Source of the DNA: Kaistia hirudinis
Lineage (GTDB): Bacteria > Pseudomonadota > Alphaproteobacteria > Rhizobiales > Kaistiaceae
DNA length: 64,000 bases
Assembly (NCBI RefSeq): GCF_014196455.1
Contig: NZ_JACIDS010000003.1
Span: forward strand, 434,001 to 498,000
Direction: 5' to 3'
How positions within the stretch are numbered: the first letter of the stretch is position 1; every line of letters starts with the position of its first letter. A program made the position numbers and the translations under genes. Shown in pieces: positions 16,325 through 25,282 of this stretch. The notes below the pieces were generated by a model that ran no database searches, was not told the DNA's origin, and worked only from the letters and a program-made list of their open reading frames with translations.

Positions 16325-17824
16325 TCAAGTGAAGGTCGGGAATCGCCCGTCGGCGAAGAGCGGAGGCTGGAGGCGTGACCAGTTGTAAGCGAACTGGAAG
16401 GTGTCGAGATCGGTGAAGGTCTGGCCGATCACCTGCATACCCGCCGGCATCCGGTCCTCGACGATGCCGAGCGGCACATCGACGACCGGATAGCGATTGA
16501 GGAGGTTCCACGGCCACGTCAGCGCGTAGGCCAGTCCGGTACCCTCCAGGAACGGCAAGTTCTTCTTCTGGCTCTCGAACATGTCGGCAGGAACCAGCGA
16601 CGTCGCCATGGTCGGCATCAGCAGGATGCGGTAGCCCTTCCCGAAGACACGCTCCTGAACCTGCCGGTGCCAGCGCTCGATCAGCGCCTCGACGGCTTCG
16701 GCCGCGTTCGGTCCAAGGGTCCCGGCCGCCATCCCGAGGAAGTCCGTCATATAGGGTGACAGCTGGTCGCGATGCGCGCTCGCCTCCTCGATGAAGCTGC
16801 CCATGGAGGTCGACATCAGGCCGTGCACGAAGGTCGGCATCACGGTCTTCGAGAAGCCGCAGTCGACTTCATCGACCACGCAACCAGCGCCGCGCAGGGC
16901 CTCGACGGCCTTGACCATCGCGCTCTTCATCGCCGGCGTAACGGGGGCGATGCCGGCGCCCCAGTCCAGGGCGATGCGCCATCCCGAAACATCCGGGTAT
17001 GCGGCGGGATAGTCGAGCGCCGGCCGGATCCCGGCCATGATCTTGTCGGACGGGCCGACGATGGCGTTCTGGAGATGCACGAGGTCGTCGAAGCGCCGCG
17101 CCATCGGACCCGACGTCGACATCGGGACCTCTCCGCTGGCGACGCGACCGAATGGCGGCCTGAAGCCGTAGAGGCCGTTCTGCGAGGCAGGGAGTCGGAT
17201 CGATCCGCCCATGTCCGACCCGAGAGCGAGCGTGGTGAAACCCGCGGCGAGAGCAGCGCCCGATCCCGCGGAGGAACCGCCCGGCGAATACTCGAGGTTC
17301 CACGGATTGTGGGTCGTGCCCCAGGCGCGGGTCGACGCGCCGACAAAGAGGTAGAATTCCGGCACCGTCGTCTGAATCGCCATGACGGCACCGGCCGCCT
17401 CGAGTTTGTCGATGATGGTGGCGTTTTCGGTGGCCGGCGGCGAATCCTTGTAGAGGAGGGAGCCCTGGGTGACGCGCCAGCCCGGCCGGGCGAATTCGTC
17501 CTTGATCGCGACCGTGATCCCCTCGAGCGGCCGTGCTTCGCCGCGGCGGTAGCGATCTTCGGACTGCCTGGCTTCCTGCATCGCCTCGTCGAAGTGCGTG
17601 TCGGTGATGCAATTGACCTTCGGATTGAACGCCTCGATCTGTCTGATCTGCGCCTTCAGCAGGTCCACGGGCGAAGCCGTCTTCGTCCTGAACAGCTCCA
17701 CAAGCTCATCGACCGAAGCATAACAGAGCGGATCGATCGCCTCTGCCCGCGCGGCGGGCAGGTCAAGCGCCGAGGCGGCCAATGCCGATCCGACGCCCTT
17801 GAGGAACGTTCGTCTATCAATCAT
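16325..17824 (-). CDS. exported amidase (amidase signature family)
   Basis: A 499-residue amidase-signature enzyme with a Tat signal (DRRTFLKGVGSALAAS, cleaved near residue 27). The Ser-cisSer-Lys triad is complete: K108 (AIKDEF), S184 (PGGSSAGSG) and S208 (GSDMGGSIRLP). It would hydrolyse an amide in the periplasm. Family members include aryl amidases, glutamyl-tRNA amidotransferase A and the nylon-oligomer enzyme NylA. Export argues against a tRNA role. The beta-lactamase-fold hydrolase downstream is also exported, so the two may act in sequence. Confidence 0.9.
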   Translation of the reverse strand: MIDRRTFLKGVGSALAASALDLPAARAEAIDPLCYASVDELVELFRTKTASPVDLLKAQIRQIEAFNPKVNCITDTHFDEAMQEARQSEDRYRRGEARPLEGITVAIKDEFARPGWRVTQGSLLYKDSPPATENATIIDKLEAAGAVMAIQTTVPEFYLFVGASTRAWGTTHNPWNLEYSPGGSSAGSGAALAAGFTTLALGSDMGGSIRLPASQNGLYGFRPPFGRVASGEVPMSTSGPMARRFDDLVHLQNAIVGPSDKIMAGIRPALDYPAAYPDVSGWRIALDWGAGIAPVTPAMKSAMVKAVEALRGAGCVVDEVDCGFSKTVMPTFVHGLMSTSMGSFIEEASAHRDQLSPYMTDFLGMAAGTLGPNAAEAVEALIERWHRQVQERVFGKGYRILLMPTMATSLVPADMFESQKKNLPFLEGTGLAYALTWPWNLLNRYPVVDVPLGIVEDRMPAGMQVIGQTFTDLDTFQFAYNWSRLQPPLFADGRFPTFT

Positions 17825-18519
17825 ACCTGCCTCCAGGTCTTGAGGGGGTTGATTTTGGCCGCGGAGCGACGTCGGGCGCGGTGCCCGTTCAGACCGCTTC
17901 GTTCATCGCAGCCACGAGAGCCTCAAGTCATCGATCTACGGATATTATCCAGATCTCAGTTGCGGCGCGTTTAACGACATCGATGTAGTTTGTGTCGTAC
18001 TTTCAGAAGCGTCCCGCGTCGGCAATATTGACTTCTTGTCCCCGAATAAGCGCTCGACCGGCGGAGCGGCGGCAGTCGAGAGCTGCGCTCGGCCCGCTGC
18101 AATCCGGATCGTTCGAAGCTGAAGCCTTTCGCCGAGATTTCCCGGCAGGGAAACGGGCAGAGCGGCATAAGGCATCGAAGCCGTCCGACGCGCTCGGCTG
18201 TCTGGCGTGCTGCCCGGACCCCTTCAGTCGATGTCGACGTTCCAGAATCCGTGCCGCGTAGCGGTCGCACCGTTCGCAGGATCTGGATCCTGCTCGACGA
18301 AAACACCGTGCTCTGCACCGCGCCGGGCGCAGTCCGGCCCAGCCCACTGTCTGCCATCGAGCACGCGGGCTATTTCAGGGCGATCGCAGCCAAGCTCCGC
18401 GGCCGTTTGGATGCGGTCGCCGACGGCGGAGTGATCGGCATGGAGCCACCGGGCGTCATGCCGCGCTCAAATACTCTGGCTATCTAGGAGGAATCGGCCC
18501 GATCGGCCCGATCCCGCGC
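17825..18519. other. 695-base interval without a convincing gene
   Basis: This gap lies between two - strand operons. It contains the presumed promoter of the amidase gene in its first 150 bases. A + strand frame at 18251-18487 (78 codons) ends in GYFRAIAAKLRGRLDAVADGGVIGMEPPG, which looks protein-like and could be the end of a lost gene, but I cannot name the family. The frames on the other strand have biased composition. A duplicated CGGCCCGAT occurs at about 18496-18511. Confidence 0.4.
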
Positions 18520-19566
18520 TTATTCCCGGAAAACGAGCAGCCAGCCGGCGCCCTCGCAGGCGAACAGGGTTTCGGCCGCGTCCGGTACGCCATCGACAAG
18601 CGGCATGGCCACGACCTTCGAACTATCCCAGCCGGCGATCAGCAGATGGTCGTTCAGGACCACGAGATGCTGCGGCCAGTCGACCGTTGAATCGAGCTCG
18701 TTCATAAGCCGGGGTGTCGAGCCCGATACGTCGAAGGTGCTGATGGTGTCATAGCCGCGATTGGCGAAATAGACACGGCGGCCATCCAGGGAGCGCTGGA
18801 TGTCGCCGGGGTAATTGCGCAGGTGCCGCGTCTTCGCCGGTCCCGTCCGCAGCGTGCTCGGCACGTCGGCCCAGCTGTCCACCGGCGAACGAGGCAAGCC
18901 CGTCAGGAGGTTCGAGCCGAGTTCGCCGCTGAGTGCGAAGCGGCCGTCGGGTAGGACGACGCCGTGGCGCGGCCCCGAGCCGGCCGGGACCGCCGTCACC
19001 GGACCGGCGCGCAGCGCCGCGGCGCCCCGCGCGTTCGGATCGAGCGTGAATTCGCGCAGCAGATCCGCCCCGAGATCAACGATGAAGAGCGTGCCGTCAT
19101 GGAACAGCGCCTGATGCGGATGCGCATCGTCCTGCCGATCCGTCTCCGGCCCGCCGCCCTCCAGCTTGATGAGCTCGATCGCGCCGTCGAAGCTGCCATC
19201 GGCTGCGAGATTCTGGATCGCCAGCGTGCTGGTCGTGTAGTTCGTGATGATCAGGAGGCGCCCGTCTGGATCGACGGCGAGATGGCAGGGCTCGGCGCCC
19301 TCGCTGGACTTGTCGCCGATCGTCGCGGCGCGTCCGCCCTCGATCCGCCAGGCATGGATAGCGCCCTCGAGGCCCACGCGCGAGGTGCCATAGATGACCG
19401 GCAAGCGCGGATGGCGGGCGAGCGAGGAAAGCTGCGTGACGGTGGCGAGCTGCTTTCCGGCCCAGCCGTGATCGCCGCGCGACCAGGACCAGAGGCCATG
19501 CCGCTCCTCCGCGCCGCGGGAGGCGACGAGCAGGACTTCACCGTCTGAAAGCGTGACGTTGGACAT
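18520..19566 (-). CDS. lactonase family protein, seven-bladed beta-propeller (6-phosphogluconolactonase-like)
   Basis: 348 residues of repeated beta-propeller blades, with GAIHAWRIEGG, the EPCHLAVDPDGRLLIITNYTTSTLAI segment and DAHPHQALF typical of YbhE/Pgl-type lactonases. Such proteins hydrolyse sugar lactones, but many members have unproven roles. Excellent ribosome site GGAGGAGG before the ATG. It is the last gene of a leftward operon, 21 bases after a DSD1-type PLP enzyme. With a Gfo/Idh/MocA oxidoreductase in the same operon it could open a lactone formed by sugar oxidation (inference). Confidence 0.85.
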   Translation of the reverse strand: MSNVTLSDGEVLLVASRGAEERHGLWSWSRGDHGWAGKQLATVTQLSSLARHPRLPVIYGTSRVGLEGAIHAWRIEGGRAATIGDKSSEGAEPCHLAVDPDGRLLIITNYTTSTLAIQNLAADGSFDGAIELIKLEGGGPETDRQDDAHPHQALFHDGTLFIVDLGADLLREFTLDPNARGAAALRAGPVTAVPAGSGPRHGVVLPDGRFALSGELGSNLLTGLPRSPVDSWADVPSTLRTGPAKTRHLRNYPGDIQRSLDGRRVYFANRGYDTISTFDVSGSTPRLMNELDSTVDWPQHLVVLNDHLLIAGWDSSKVVAMPLVDGVPDAAETLFACEGAGWLLVFRE

Positions 19567-19587
19567 GCTGTCCTCCTCCGTTCGTAT

Positions 19588-20748
19588 CTATTCCGACGCA
19601 CCTGGACCGAAGCCGTCCCAATGCCCTCGCACCATGCCGTCCTGGACGATCGTGGCCCGGCGCAGGCCCGCGCAGGCCATGCAGACGTGATTGGGGACGA
19701 TCTCAAGCCGCGAGCCGACGGGAAGCGGCGTCGGCACGCCCTCGCCGCGCCAGCGCAGCCAGCCATGTTCCTCCGACATGCGCTCGACGATCCAGCCCGG
19801 CGCATTGACGATCAGGCCATGGCCGGGAAATTCCTCGCGATGCGCCGACGCCGGCACCAGGTCGGAACTCATCGATTTCGAGCCGGCATCGATGCAGGCG
19901 CGGTCGGGATCGGGATGGCTGACGACAGTCGCGACCACACGAAGGGCCGCGGTGTCGAGGCTCGCATTGCCGAGGGCGATCTGGCCGACATCGTTGAAGG
20001 CATAGATGCCGGGACGGATCTGCGTCACGCCAGGAACCTGCGCGACGGCCCGCGCCGATGCCGAGGCGCCCATGGAGACGATGGGGAGCGCGATGCCCGC
20101 GGCGCGGATCGCCTCGGCCACCGCGACCATCGCCCGGCCGGCCGCGACGGATCGCACTTCGAGATCGGCGCGATCGACGGCGCCGTAGGTCGTGCCTTCA
20201 TGCGTATAGATCCCGACGAGTTCGACGCCCGGGACGGCGGCGATCGCCCTGGCGACCTCGGGGGCGCGGGCCGGCGAGACGCCTTCGCGTCCCAGGCCGG
20301 AATCGATGGCGAGCAACATGCGGGCCCGCGATCCGGCCGCGGCGAAGACAGTGCCGATGCTGGCCGCCGCCTCGGGACTGTCGGTCGCGAGCAGGAGGTC
20401 GGCGCGCCGGGAGAGGTCGAGCGCGCGTTTTGCCTTGTCGGCGCCATAGATCGGATTGGCGACGAACAGGCTCGCAACGCCGGCATCGGCGAAGGCCTCG
20501 GCCTCGCCGAGCTTGGCGACGCAAAGGCCGTTCGCGCCGCGCGCGATCTGCCGGAGGCCGGCCTCGGCCATGCGGTGCGTCTTGGCATGCGGATAAAGCT
20601 CGACGCCGGCCGCGCGGGCGATCGCGGCCATCTCGTCGAGATTGCGATCGAACGCATCGAGATCGAGCACGAGGCCCGGCGTGGTAACGGGAAGCGCCGC
20701 CCAGCGCGAGCTGGCCGGCCCCGGTGTGAGTGCGAGATCTGCAGACAC
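19588..20748 (-). CDS. DSD1-type PLP enzyme (D-threonine aldolase / D-serine dehydratase-like)
   Basis: 386 residues with the alanine-racemase-type barrel. The PLP lysine is K56 in YPHAKTHR, and the C-terminal metal-binding segment PNHVCMACAG carries the His and Cys expected in D-serine dehydratase/D-threonine aldolase relatives. It should act on a beta-hydroxy D-amino acid. GTG at 20748 was chosen because AGGGGA stands six bases before it; the frame upstream of it is shadow. The start lies 11 bases after the stop of a D-aminoacylase homologue, so a D-amino acid released by deacylation could be its substrate. Confidence 0.87.
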   Translation of the reverse strand: MSADLALTPGPASSRWAALPVTTPGLVLDLDAFDRNLDEMAAIARAAGVELYPHAKTHRMAEAGLRQIARGANGLCVAKLGEAEAFADAGVASLFVANPIYGADKAKRALDLSRRADLLLATDSPEAAASIGTVFAAAGSRARMLLAIDSGLGREGVSPARAPEVARAIAAVPGVELVGIYTHEGTTYGAVDRADLEVRSVAAGRAMVAVAEAIRAAGIALPIVSMGASASARAVAQVPGVTQIRPGIYAFNDVGQIALGNASLDTAALRVVATVVSHPDPDRACIDAGSKSMSSDLVPASAHREEFPGHGLIVNAPGWIVERMSEEHGWLRWRGEGVPTPLPVGSRLEIVPNHVCMACAGLRRATIVQDGMVRGHWDGFGPGASE

Positions 20749-20759
20749 GATCGTTCCCC

Positions 20760-22361
20760 TCAGCCGTCGGTTCGCAGAACGCGCCCGGCGCGCTTGCCCG
20801 TGATCACGCCGTTCTCGACGGCGAACGTGCCGTTGACAAGGACGTGCAGAATGCCGGAAGCGGCCTGCCGCGGCACCTGGTAGGTGGCGTTGGCCTTGAT
20901 GTTCTTGGCGTCGAACACGACAAGGTCGGCGCGCGCGCCTTCGACGATGCGGCCGCGATCGGCCTGGCGCAGCCGGTCCGCTGCAGCGCTCGTCATATGC
21001 CGCACGCATTCCTCGAGACTCAGCACCTTTTCCTCGCGCACATAGGTCTCCAGCATGCGCGGGAAGGTGCCCCAGGAGCGCGGATGCGGCCGGTCGCCGA
21101 CCAGGATGCCGTCGCCGCCGACGGTGTGTTCCTCGCGCTGCATCAGCGCCCGGACATGCTCCTCAATGCCGATGAAGAAGACGCAGGGGGCGGCGCGGTC
21201 GGTCGCGATCAGGAGATCCAGTGCGAACTCCGCCGGCCTAAGGCCGAGCTTCGTCGCCGCTTCGGCCAGGCTGCCGTCCATCACCCATTCAAGCTGCGGC
21301 GCGTCGGGCGTGCCGACGACATAGACATTCTCCCATTTGACCGTCAGGCCCTGATGGCCATCCGAGCCGATGACGTCGAGCGCCTCGATGATCCGCGCGC
21401 GGTCTTCCGGAGACCGAAGACGGGCCATCTGCTCTGCGCCCGTGCCGGCCAAGGCCCAGCTCGGCAATTGCGACAGCAGCGTCGTCATGCCGGCGAGATA
21501 GGGATAGGCGTCATAGGAGAAGGCGATGCCCTCGGCGATCGCGGCGTCGAACATGGCGAGCAATTGCGGAAGCTTGCCGCGATTGGCCTCGAACGAGAGA
21601 TGCGTATGCGCCAGATGCAGCGCGACCCCGGAGCGGCGCGCGATCTCGAAGCATTCGCGATAGCCGCCGAGAGCATCCGTGCCGTAATTGCGATGATGCG
21701 GGCAATAGAAGCCGCCATATTCGGCGACGACCTTGCAGAGTTCGACCAGCTCGTCCGTATCGGCATACATGGCCGGGACATAGGTGAGACCGGTCGAGAG
21801 GCCGATACCGCCTTCCTCCAGCGCGATGCGCAGCAAGGCCTTCATCTGTTCGAGTTCGTCCGGCGTCGCGAGGCGCGGCGCGTTGCCCATGACGAGCATG
21901 CGGATATTGCCATGCGGTACCAGATAGGCGGTGTTGACGGCCGTATTGCCGTCGAGGCGCTGGAGATATTCGCCGACGCTGCGCCAGTTCCAGTCGAATC
22001 CGGGCGGGTCGTCGTTCCAGCCCTTGAGCTGGGCGCGAAGCTCGCGCAGCGTCTCGGCATCGACGGGCGCATAGCTGAGGCCGTCCTGGCCGAGGACTTC
22101 CGTCGTCACGCCTTGACTGAGCTTCGCCGTATGATCGGGATTGCAGAGGATCTGCAGATCCGAATGGGTGTGCATGTCGATGAAGCCGGGCGCGATGACC
22201 ATGCCATCGATCGCGACCGTCCGGTCGGCGGAGAGGCTTTCGCTGCCGTCGGTCACCCGGGCGATCGTGTCGCCGATGACCAATACGTCGCCGCGGATCG
22301 GCGCATTGCCGAGCCCGTCCACGATGATTCCGCCCGCAAACAGCGTGCTGCCAGTCGTCAT
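20760..22361 (-). CDS. N-acyl-D-amino-acid deacylase (D-aminoacylase family)
   Basis: A 533-residue amidohydrolase of the D-aminoacylase family (COG3653). The N-terminal metal ligands are H64 and H66 in IDMHTHSD. The later HPRSWGTFPRML motif is a family hallmark. It should remove the acyl group from N-acyl-D-amino acids in the cytoplasm. The start overlaps the oxidoreductase stop (ATGA), and a PLP enzyme acting on D-amino acids follows. Dihydroorotase-like imide hydrolases are more distant alternatives. Confidence 0.9.
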   Translation of the reverse strand: MTTGSTLFAGGIIVDGLGNAPIRGDVLVIGDTIARVTDGSESLSADRTVAIDGMVIAPGFIDMHTHSDLQILCNPDHTAKLSQGVTTEVLGQDGLSYAPVDAETLRELRAQLKGWNDDPPGFDWNWRSVGEYLQRLDGNTAVNTAYLVPHGNIRMLVMGNAPRLATPDELEQMKALLRIALEEGGIGLSTGLTYVPAMYADTDELVELCKVVAEYGGFYCPHHRNYGTDALGGYRECFEIARRSGVALHLAHTHLSFEANRGKLPQLLAMFDAAIAEGIAFSYDAYPYLAGMTTLLSQLPSWALAGTGAEQMARLRSPEDRARIIEALDVIGSDGHQGLTVKWENVYVVGTPDAPQLEWVMDGSLAEAATKLGLRPAEFALDLLIATDRAAPCVFFIGIEEHVRALMQREEHTVGGDGILVGDRPHPRSWGTFPRMLETYVREEKVLSLEECVRHMTSAAADRLRQADRGRIVEGARADLVVFDAKNIKANATYQVPRQAASGILHVLVNGTFAVENGVITGKRAGRVLRTDG

Positions 22362-23416
22362 GATGCTTCGATTCCGTGTTTCCGGCCGTCGCGGGCGCTT
22401 GCATAGATCGCATCGGTGACGGCAACGACATGAGCCGCCAGATCGGCCGAGAGGCCGGCGGGCGGCGAAGCGCCGAAGGCGCAGGCGATGAGCGCCTTGG
22501 TCGGCGCGCCGGCGTCATAGAGGCCGGAGGCTTGAGGGTCGCCGAAGGTGACGACCTCTCCATTGGCGCGCACCAGGCGGAGCTGATCCGATACCGAATC
22601 CAGCCAGATCTGGCCGCGTCCGCCATAGAGCGCCATGTGCCATTGCGGTCGCGCGAGATAGGGATGGGTCGAGGCGCTGGAGATCGCCGCCGAGCCGCCA
22701 TTGGCGAAATCGGCATTGACGCTGGTATGGACGTCGATCGCCCGACCCGGTGGCCAGGTGCTCGCGCTGACCGCGACGATCGGCTCGCCGGTCAGCCACT
22801 CGATCAGGCCAAGCTGATGCGACATCGAGACGGCAGCCGAGCCGCCGCCGGAGACGCGCGCATCGGTATAGGTCGCGGCGCCGGATTCGAGTGCCCCGCC
22901 CCAGCCGCCGTCGGAGCCGCCGAAGAGCAGCGCGCGGGTGTTGACGGCGAGATGCATGGTGAGGTGCTCGACGGGGCCGACCTCTCCTGCCTCGATCAAT
23001 GCGCGGGCGAGCGCGAAGATCGGTGCGGCCGGCCAGCCGAAGCCGACCAGCAATGTTCGGCCGACCTCGCGGGCGGCATCGCGCATCCGATAGGCGGCAA
23101 CGCCGTCGAGTGCGAAGGGCTTCTCGACCAGAACATGCGCCCCCGCGCGAAGCGCCGCGACGACCTGTTCCTCATGGGCGACCGGCGGCGACGAGACGAC
23201 GACGATGTCAGGCTTCTCCTCAAGCGCGTCCCGCCAGTCGGCGAAGGCCCGCTTGACGCCGAATTCGGTCGCGAGCTTCTCGGCCATGGCCGCGTTCGGG
23301 CTCGACAGCGCGACGAGCTCGACCCGCGCATCGCCCGCCAGGGTCGGCAGATGGCTCGATTGCGACCAAGCGCCGGCCGACAGAACGGCGGCGCGAATCC
23401 GCGCGGAAGTTGTCAT
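22358..23416 (-). CDS. Gfo/Idh/MocA family oxidoreductase
   Basis: 352 residues: N-terminal Rossmann domain followed by the alpha/beta substrate domain. The family EKP motif is LVEKPFAL near residue 97. The nucleotide loop is unusual, VLSAGAWSQSSHLP, in place of the common GxGxxG. Members oxidise or reduce sugars, inositols and their derivatives with NAD(P). It overlaps genes on both sides by four bases and is thus tied to the transporter and deacylase. The sugar cannot be named. Confidence 0.87.
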   Translation of the reverse strand: MTTSARIRAAVLSAGAWSQSSHLPTLAGDARVELVALSSPNAAMAEKLATEFGVKRAFADWRDALEEKPDIVVVSSPPVAHEEQVVAALRAGAHVLVEKPFALDGVAAYRMRDAAREVGRTLLVGFGWPAAPIFALARALIEAGEVGPVEHLTMHLAVNTRALLFGGSDGGWGGALESGAATYTDARVSGGGSAAVSMSHQLGLIEWLTGEPIVAVSASTWPPGRAIDVHTSVNADFANGGSAAISSASTHPYLARPQWHMALYGGRGQIWLDSVSDQLRLVRANGEVVTFGDPQASGLYDAGAPTKALIACAFGASPPAGLSADLAAHVVAVTDAIYASARDGRKHGIEAS

Positions 23417-24339
23417 TTGCCGATACCCGCGGTCAGCGCGCCGATGACGTGGCGCTGGAAGAGGAGCACGAGCACGACCGGCGGAAGGATCGACATGACG
23501 GTCGCTGCCGCGAGCGCGTTCCAGTTGAACTGCTGCACCGACTGGAAGCCGGCGAGGAGCGGCGGCACGGTCAGCTGGTTGGTGAGCACGAGCGCATAGA
23601 AGAACTCGCTCCAGGCCTCAAGGAAGATCAGCACGCCAGCGGCGACGAGACCGGGTCGGGCGATCGGCACGACGATGATCCATAGAGTCTGGAGCCGCGA
23701 GGCGCCGTCGATCTTCGCGGCCTCCTCAATCTCGCGCGGCAGCTGATCGAAATAGTTCTTCAGGATCATGATCGCGAGCGGCAGCGTGAAGACGTTGTAG
23801 CTGATGATCAGCGCGAAGGGCGTGTTCAGCACGCCGATGATGCGGAAGGCGACGAAGAACGGCCCGATGATCGCGATCGCCGGCACGACGCGGGTCACGA
23901 TGATCGCGAGTTCGAAGGAGCGTGCGCCGCGGAACGGGTAGCGCGACAGGCCATAGGCTGCGGCACCGGCGAGGATGAGATCGAGCACGACCAGCACGGC
24001 GCCGATGAAGAAGCTCTGTCCGATCGCCGGTAGCAGCCGCGAGCCGGCATCGGTGCTGCCGAAGACCTGGTTGCGCGTCGATCCCGTCAGGACCGAGAGA
24101 TAATTGTCGAAGGTGATGCTCGTGGGGATGAGCGGGAAGGGCTTCACGCCGAGTTGCGTCGGAGTGATCAGGCTTGAGACGACCAGATACCAGACCGGCA
24201 GCAGGATCCAGATCGCGAAGACCAGCAGCCCGCCATAGATTGCGATCGTCGCGCCGGGGCTGCGGGCGCGGCCGCGGTCGCGCGATCCGGATGCCGTTCT
24301 CCGTGCCGGGCGCAGGGCCGGCTCGCTGGCGATGCTCAC
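23413..24339 (-). CDS. CUT1-type ABC sugar transporter permease (MalG-like)
   Basis: 308 residues with six predicted membrane segments. The cytoplasmic EAA loop reads EEAAKIDGASRLQTLWIIVVPIARPG, the MalG/CUT1 form. I chose the GTG at 24339: it overlaps the upstream permease stop (GTGA), and the much longer open frame upstream lies over that gene. It pairs with the MalF-like permease encoded just before it. Confidence 0.9.
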   Translation of the reverse strand: MSIASEPALRPARRTASGSRDRGRARSPGATIAIYGGLLVFAIWILLPVWYLVVSSLITPTQLGVKPFPLIPTSITFDNYLSVLTGSTRNQVFGSTDAGSRLLPAIGQSFFIGAVLVVLDLILAGAAAYGLSRYPFRGARSFELAIIVTRVVPAIAIIGPFFVAFRIIGVLNTPFALIISYNVFTLPLAIMILKNYFDQLPREIEEAAKIDGASRLQTLWIIVVPIARPGLVAAGVLIFLEAWSEFFYALVLTNQLTVPPLLAGFQSVQQFNWNALAAATVMSILPPVVLVLLFQRHVIGALTAGIGK

Positions 24340-25241
24340 TGGACATGCCCCCTGTACAGCAGCTTGACGGTGATCAGCCCGCCGACGAGGGCGACGAGGC
24401 CGAGGATCACGGCGAGCGCCGAACCGAGGCCGATCTGCGTCACCGCGAAGAGCTGGCGATAGATGAGGAGGCTCAGGACCTGCGTCGCGTCGCCCGGACC
24501 GCCCTGCGTCATGGCGAAGATCACGTCGAACTGCAGGAAGGCATAGATGACGTTCAGCACGGCGACCGTGGCGAGCGCCGGCCGGAGCCAGGGCAGGGTG
24601 ATATGCAGGAAGCGCTGCCAGACGCCGGCGCCGTCCAGCGCCGCCGCCTCGCCGAGTTCGTCGGGCAGTGTCTGCAGTCCGGCGAGCAATAATATGCCGG
24701 CAAAGCTTGCCTGTCGCCACACCGCGGCCAGGATGGTGACCGGGAGCGCCGTGTTCGGATCGGCGAGGAAGTCGTGATAGTCGGAGGTGATGCCGAGCGC
24801 GATCAGCACCGCGTTCAATCCGCCGACGCTGCCGTCGGCGAACCACTTCCACAGGATGCCGATCACCAGCCAGGGCGTCGCCCAGGGAATGATCAGCAGC
24901 GCCCGCGCCAGGCCCCGCCCGATGAACTTCTGATTGAGCAGGATCGCCATGGCGAGGCCGATCGCCGTCGACAGGGTGACGAAGCCGATCGAGAACAGCA
25001 GCGTGACGGTCGCCGAACGCCAGAAGACCGGGCTCGACAGCACGATCGAGAAGTTCTCGAAGCCGACGAACGGCCCGAGGCTCGCGCCGTTCGCCGGCAC
25101 GTCATGCAGGCTGTAGAGGATCGTCAGCCCCGTCGGCAGGGCGAGCAGGACGATCAGGATCACGGCCGCGGGGACCGTGAGCCTGAAGCCGAACCACTGA
25201 TCGGCGCGCGAAAGCTCGTTCGATAAAGCCGGCGACGTCAC
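24336..25241 (-). CDS. CUT1-type ABC sugar transporter permease (MalF-like)
   Basis: 301 residues, six membrane segments, with the EAA loop GEAAALDGAGVWQRFLHITLPWLRPA. The start is GTG at 25241, with AAGGAG five bases upstream. It follows the binding-protein gene by 41 bases. No ATPase gene is present in this operon; a MalK-type ATPase is encoded at 36849-37943 and might be shared. Confidence 0.9.
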   Translation of the reverse strand: MTSPALSNELSRADQWFGFRLTVPAAVILIVLLALPTGLTILYSLHDVPANGASLGPFVGFENFSIVLSSPVFWRSATVTLLFSIGFVTLSTAIGLAMAILLNQKFIGRGLARALLIIPWATPWLVIGILWKWFADGSVGGLNAVLIALGITSDYHDFLADPNTALPVTILAAVWRQASFAGILLLAGLQTLPDELGEAAALDGAGVWQRFLHITLPWLRPALATVAVLNVIYAFLQFDVIFAMTQGGPGDATQVLSLLIYRQLFAVTQIGLGSALAVILGLVALVGGLITVKLLYRGHVQ

Positions 25242-25282
25242 AGCGGCTCCTTTCCTTCCCGATGGATCGACAATCCTTCCGA

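Noticed and set aside
17971-18357. 128-codon - strand frame upstream of the lactonase operon end
   Set aside because: Arg/Ser-rich composition and no start signal; it looks like non-coding DNA.
19621-20883. 420-codon open frame on the + strand
   Set aside because: It is antisense to the DSD1-type gene with its PLP lysine; the + strand product is Asp/Arg/Gly-rich without motifs.
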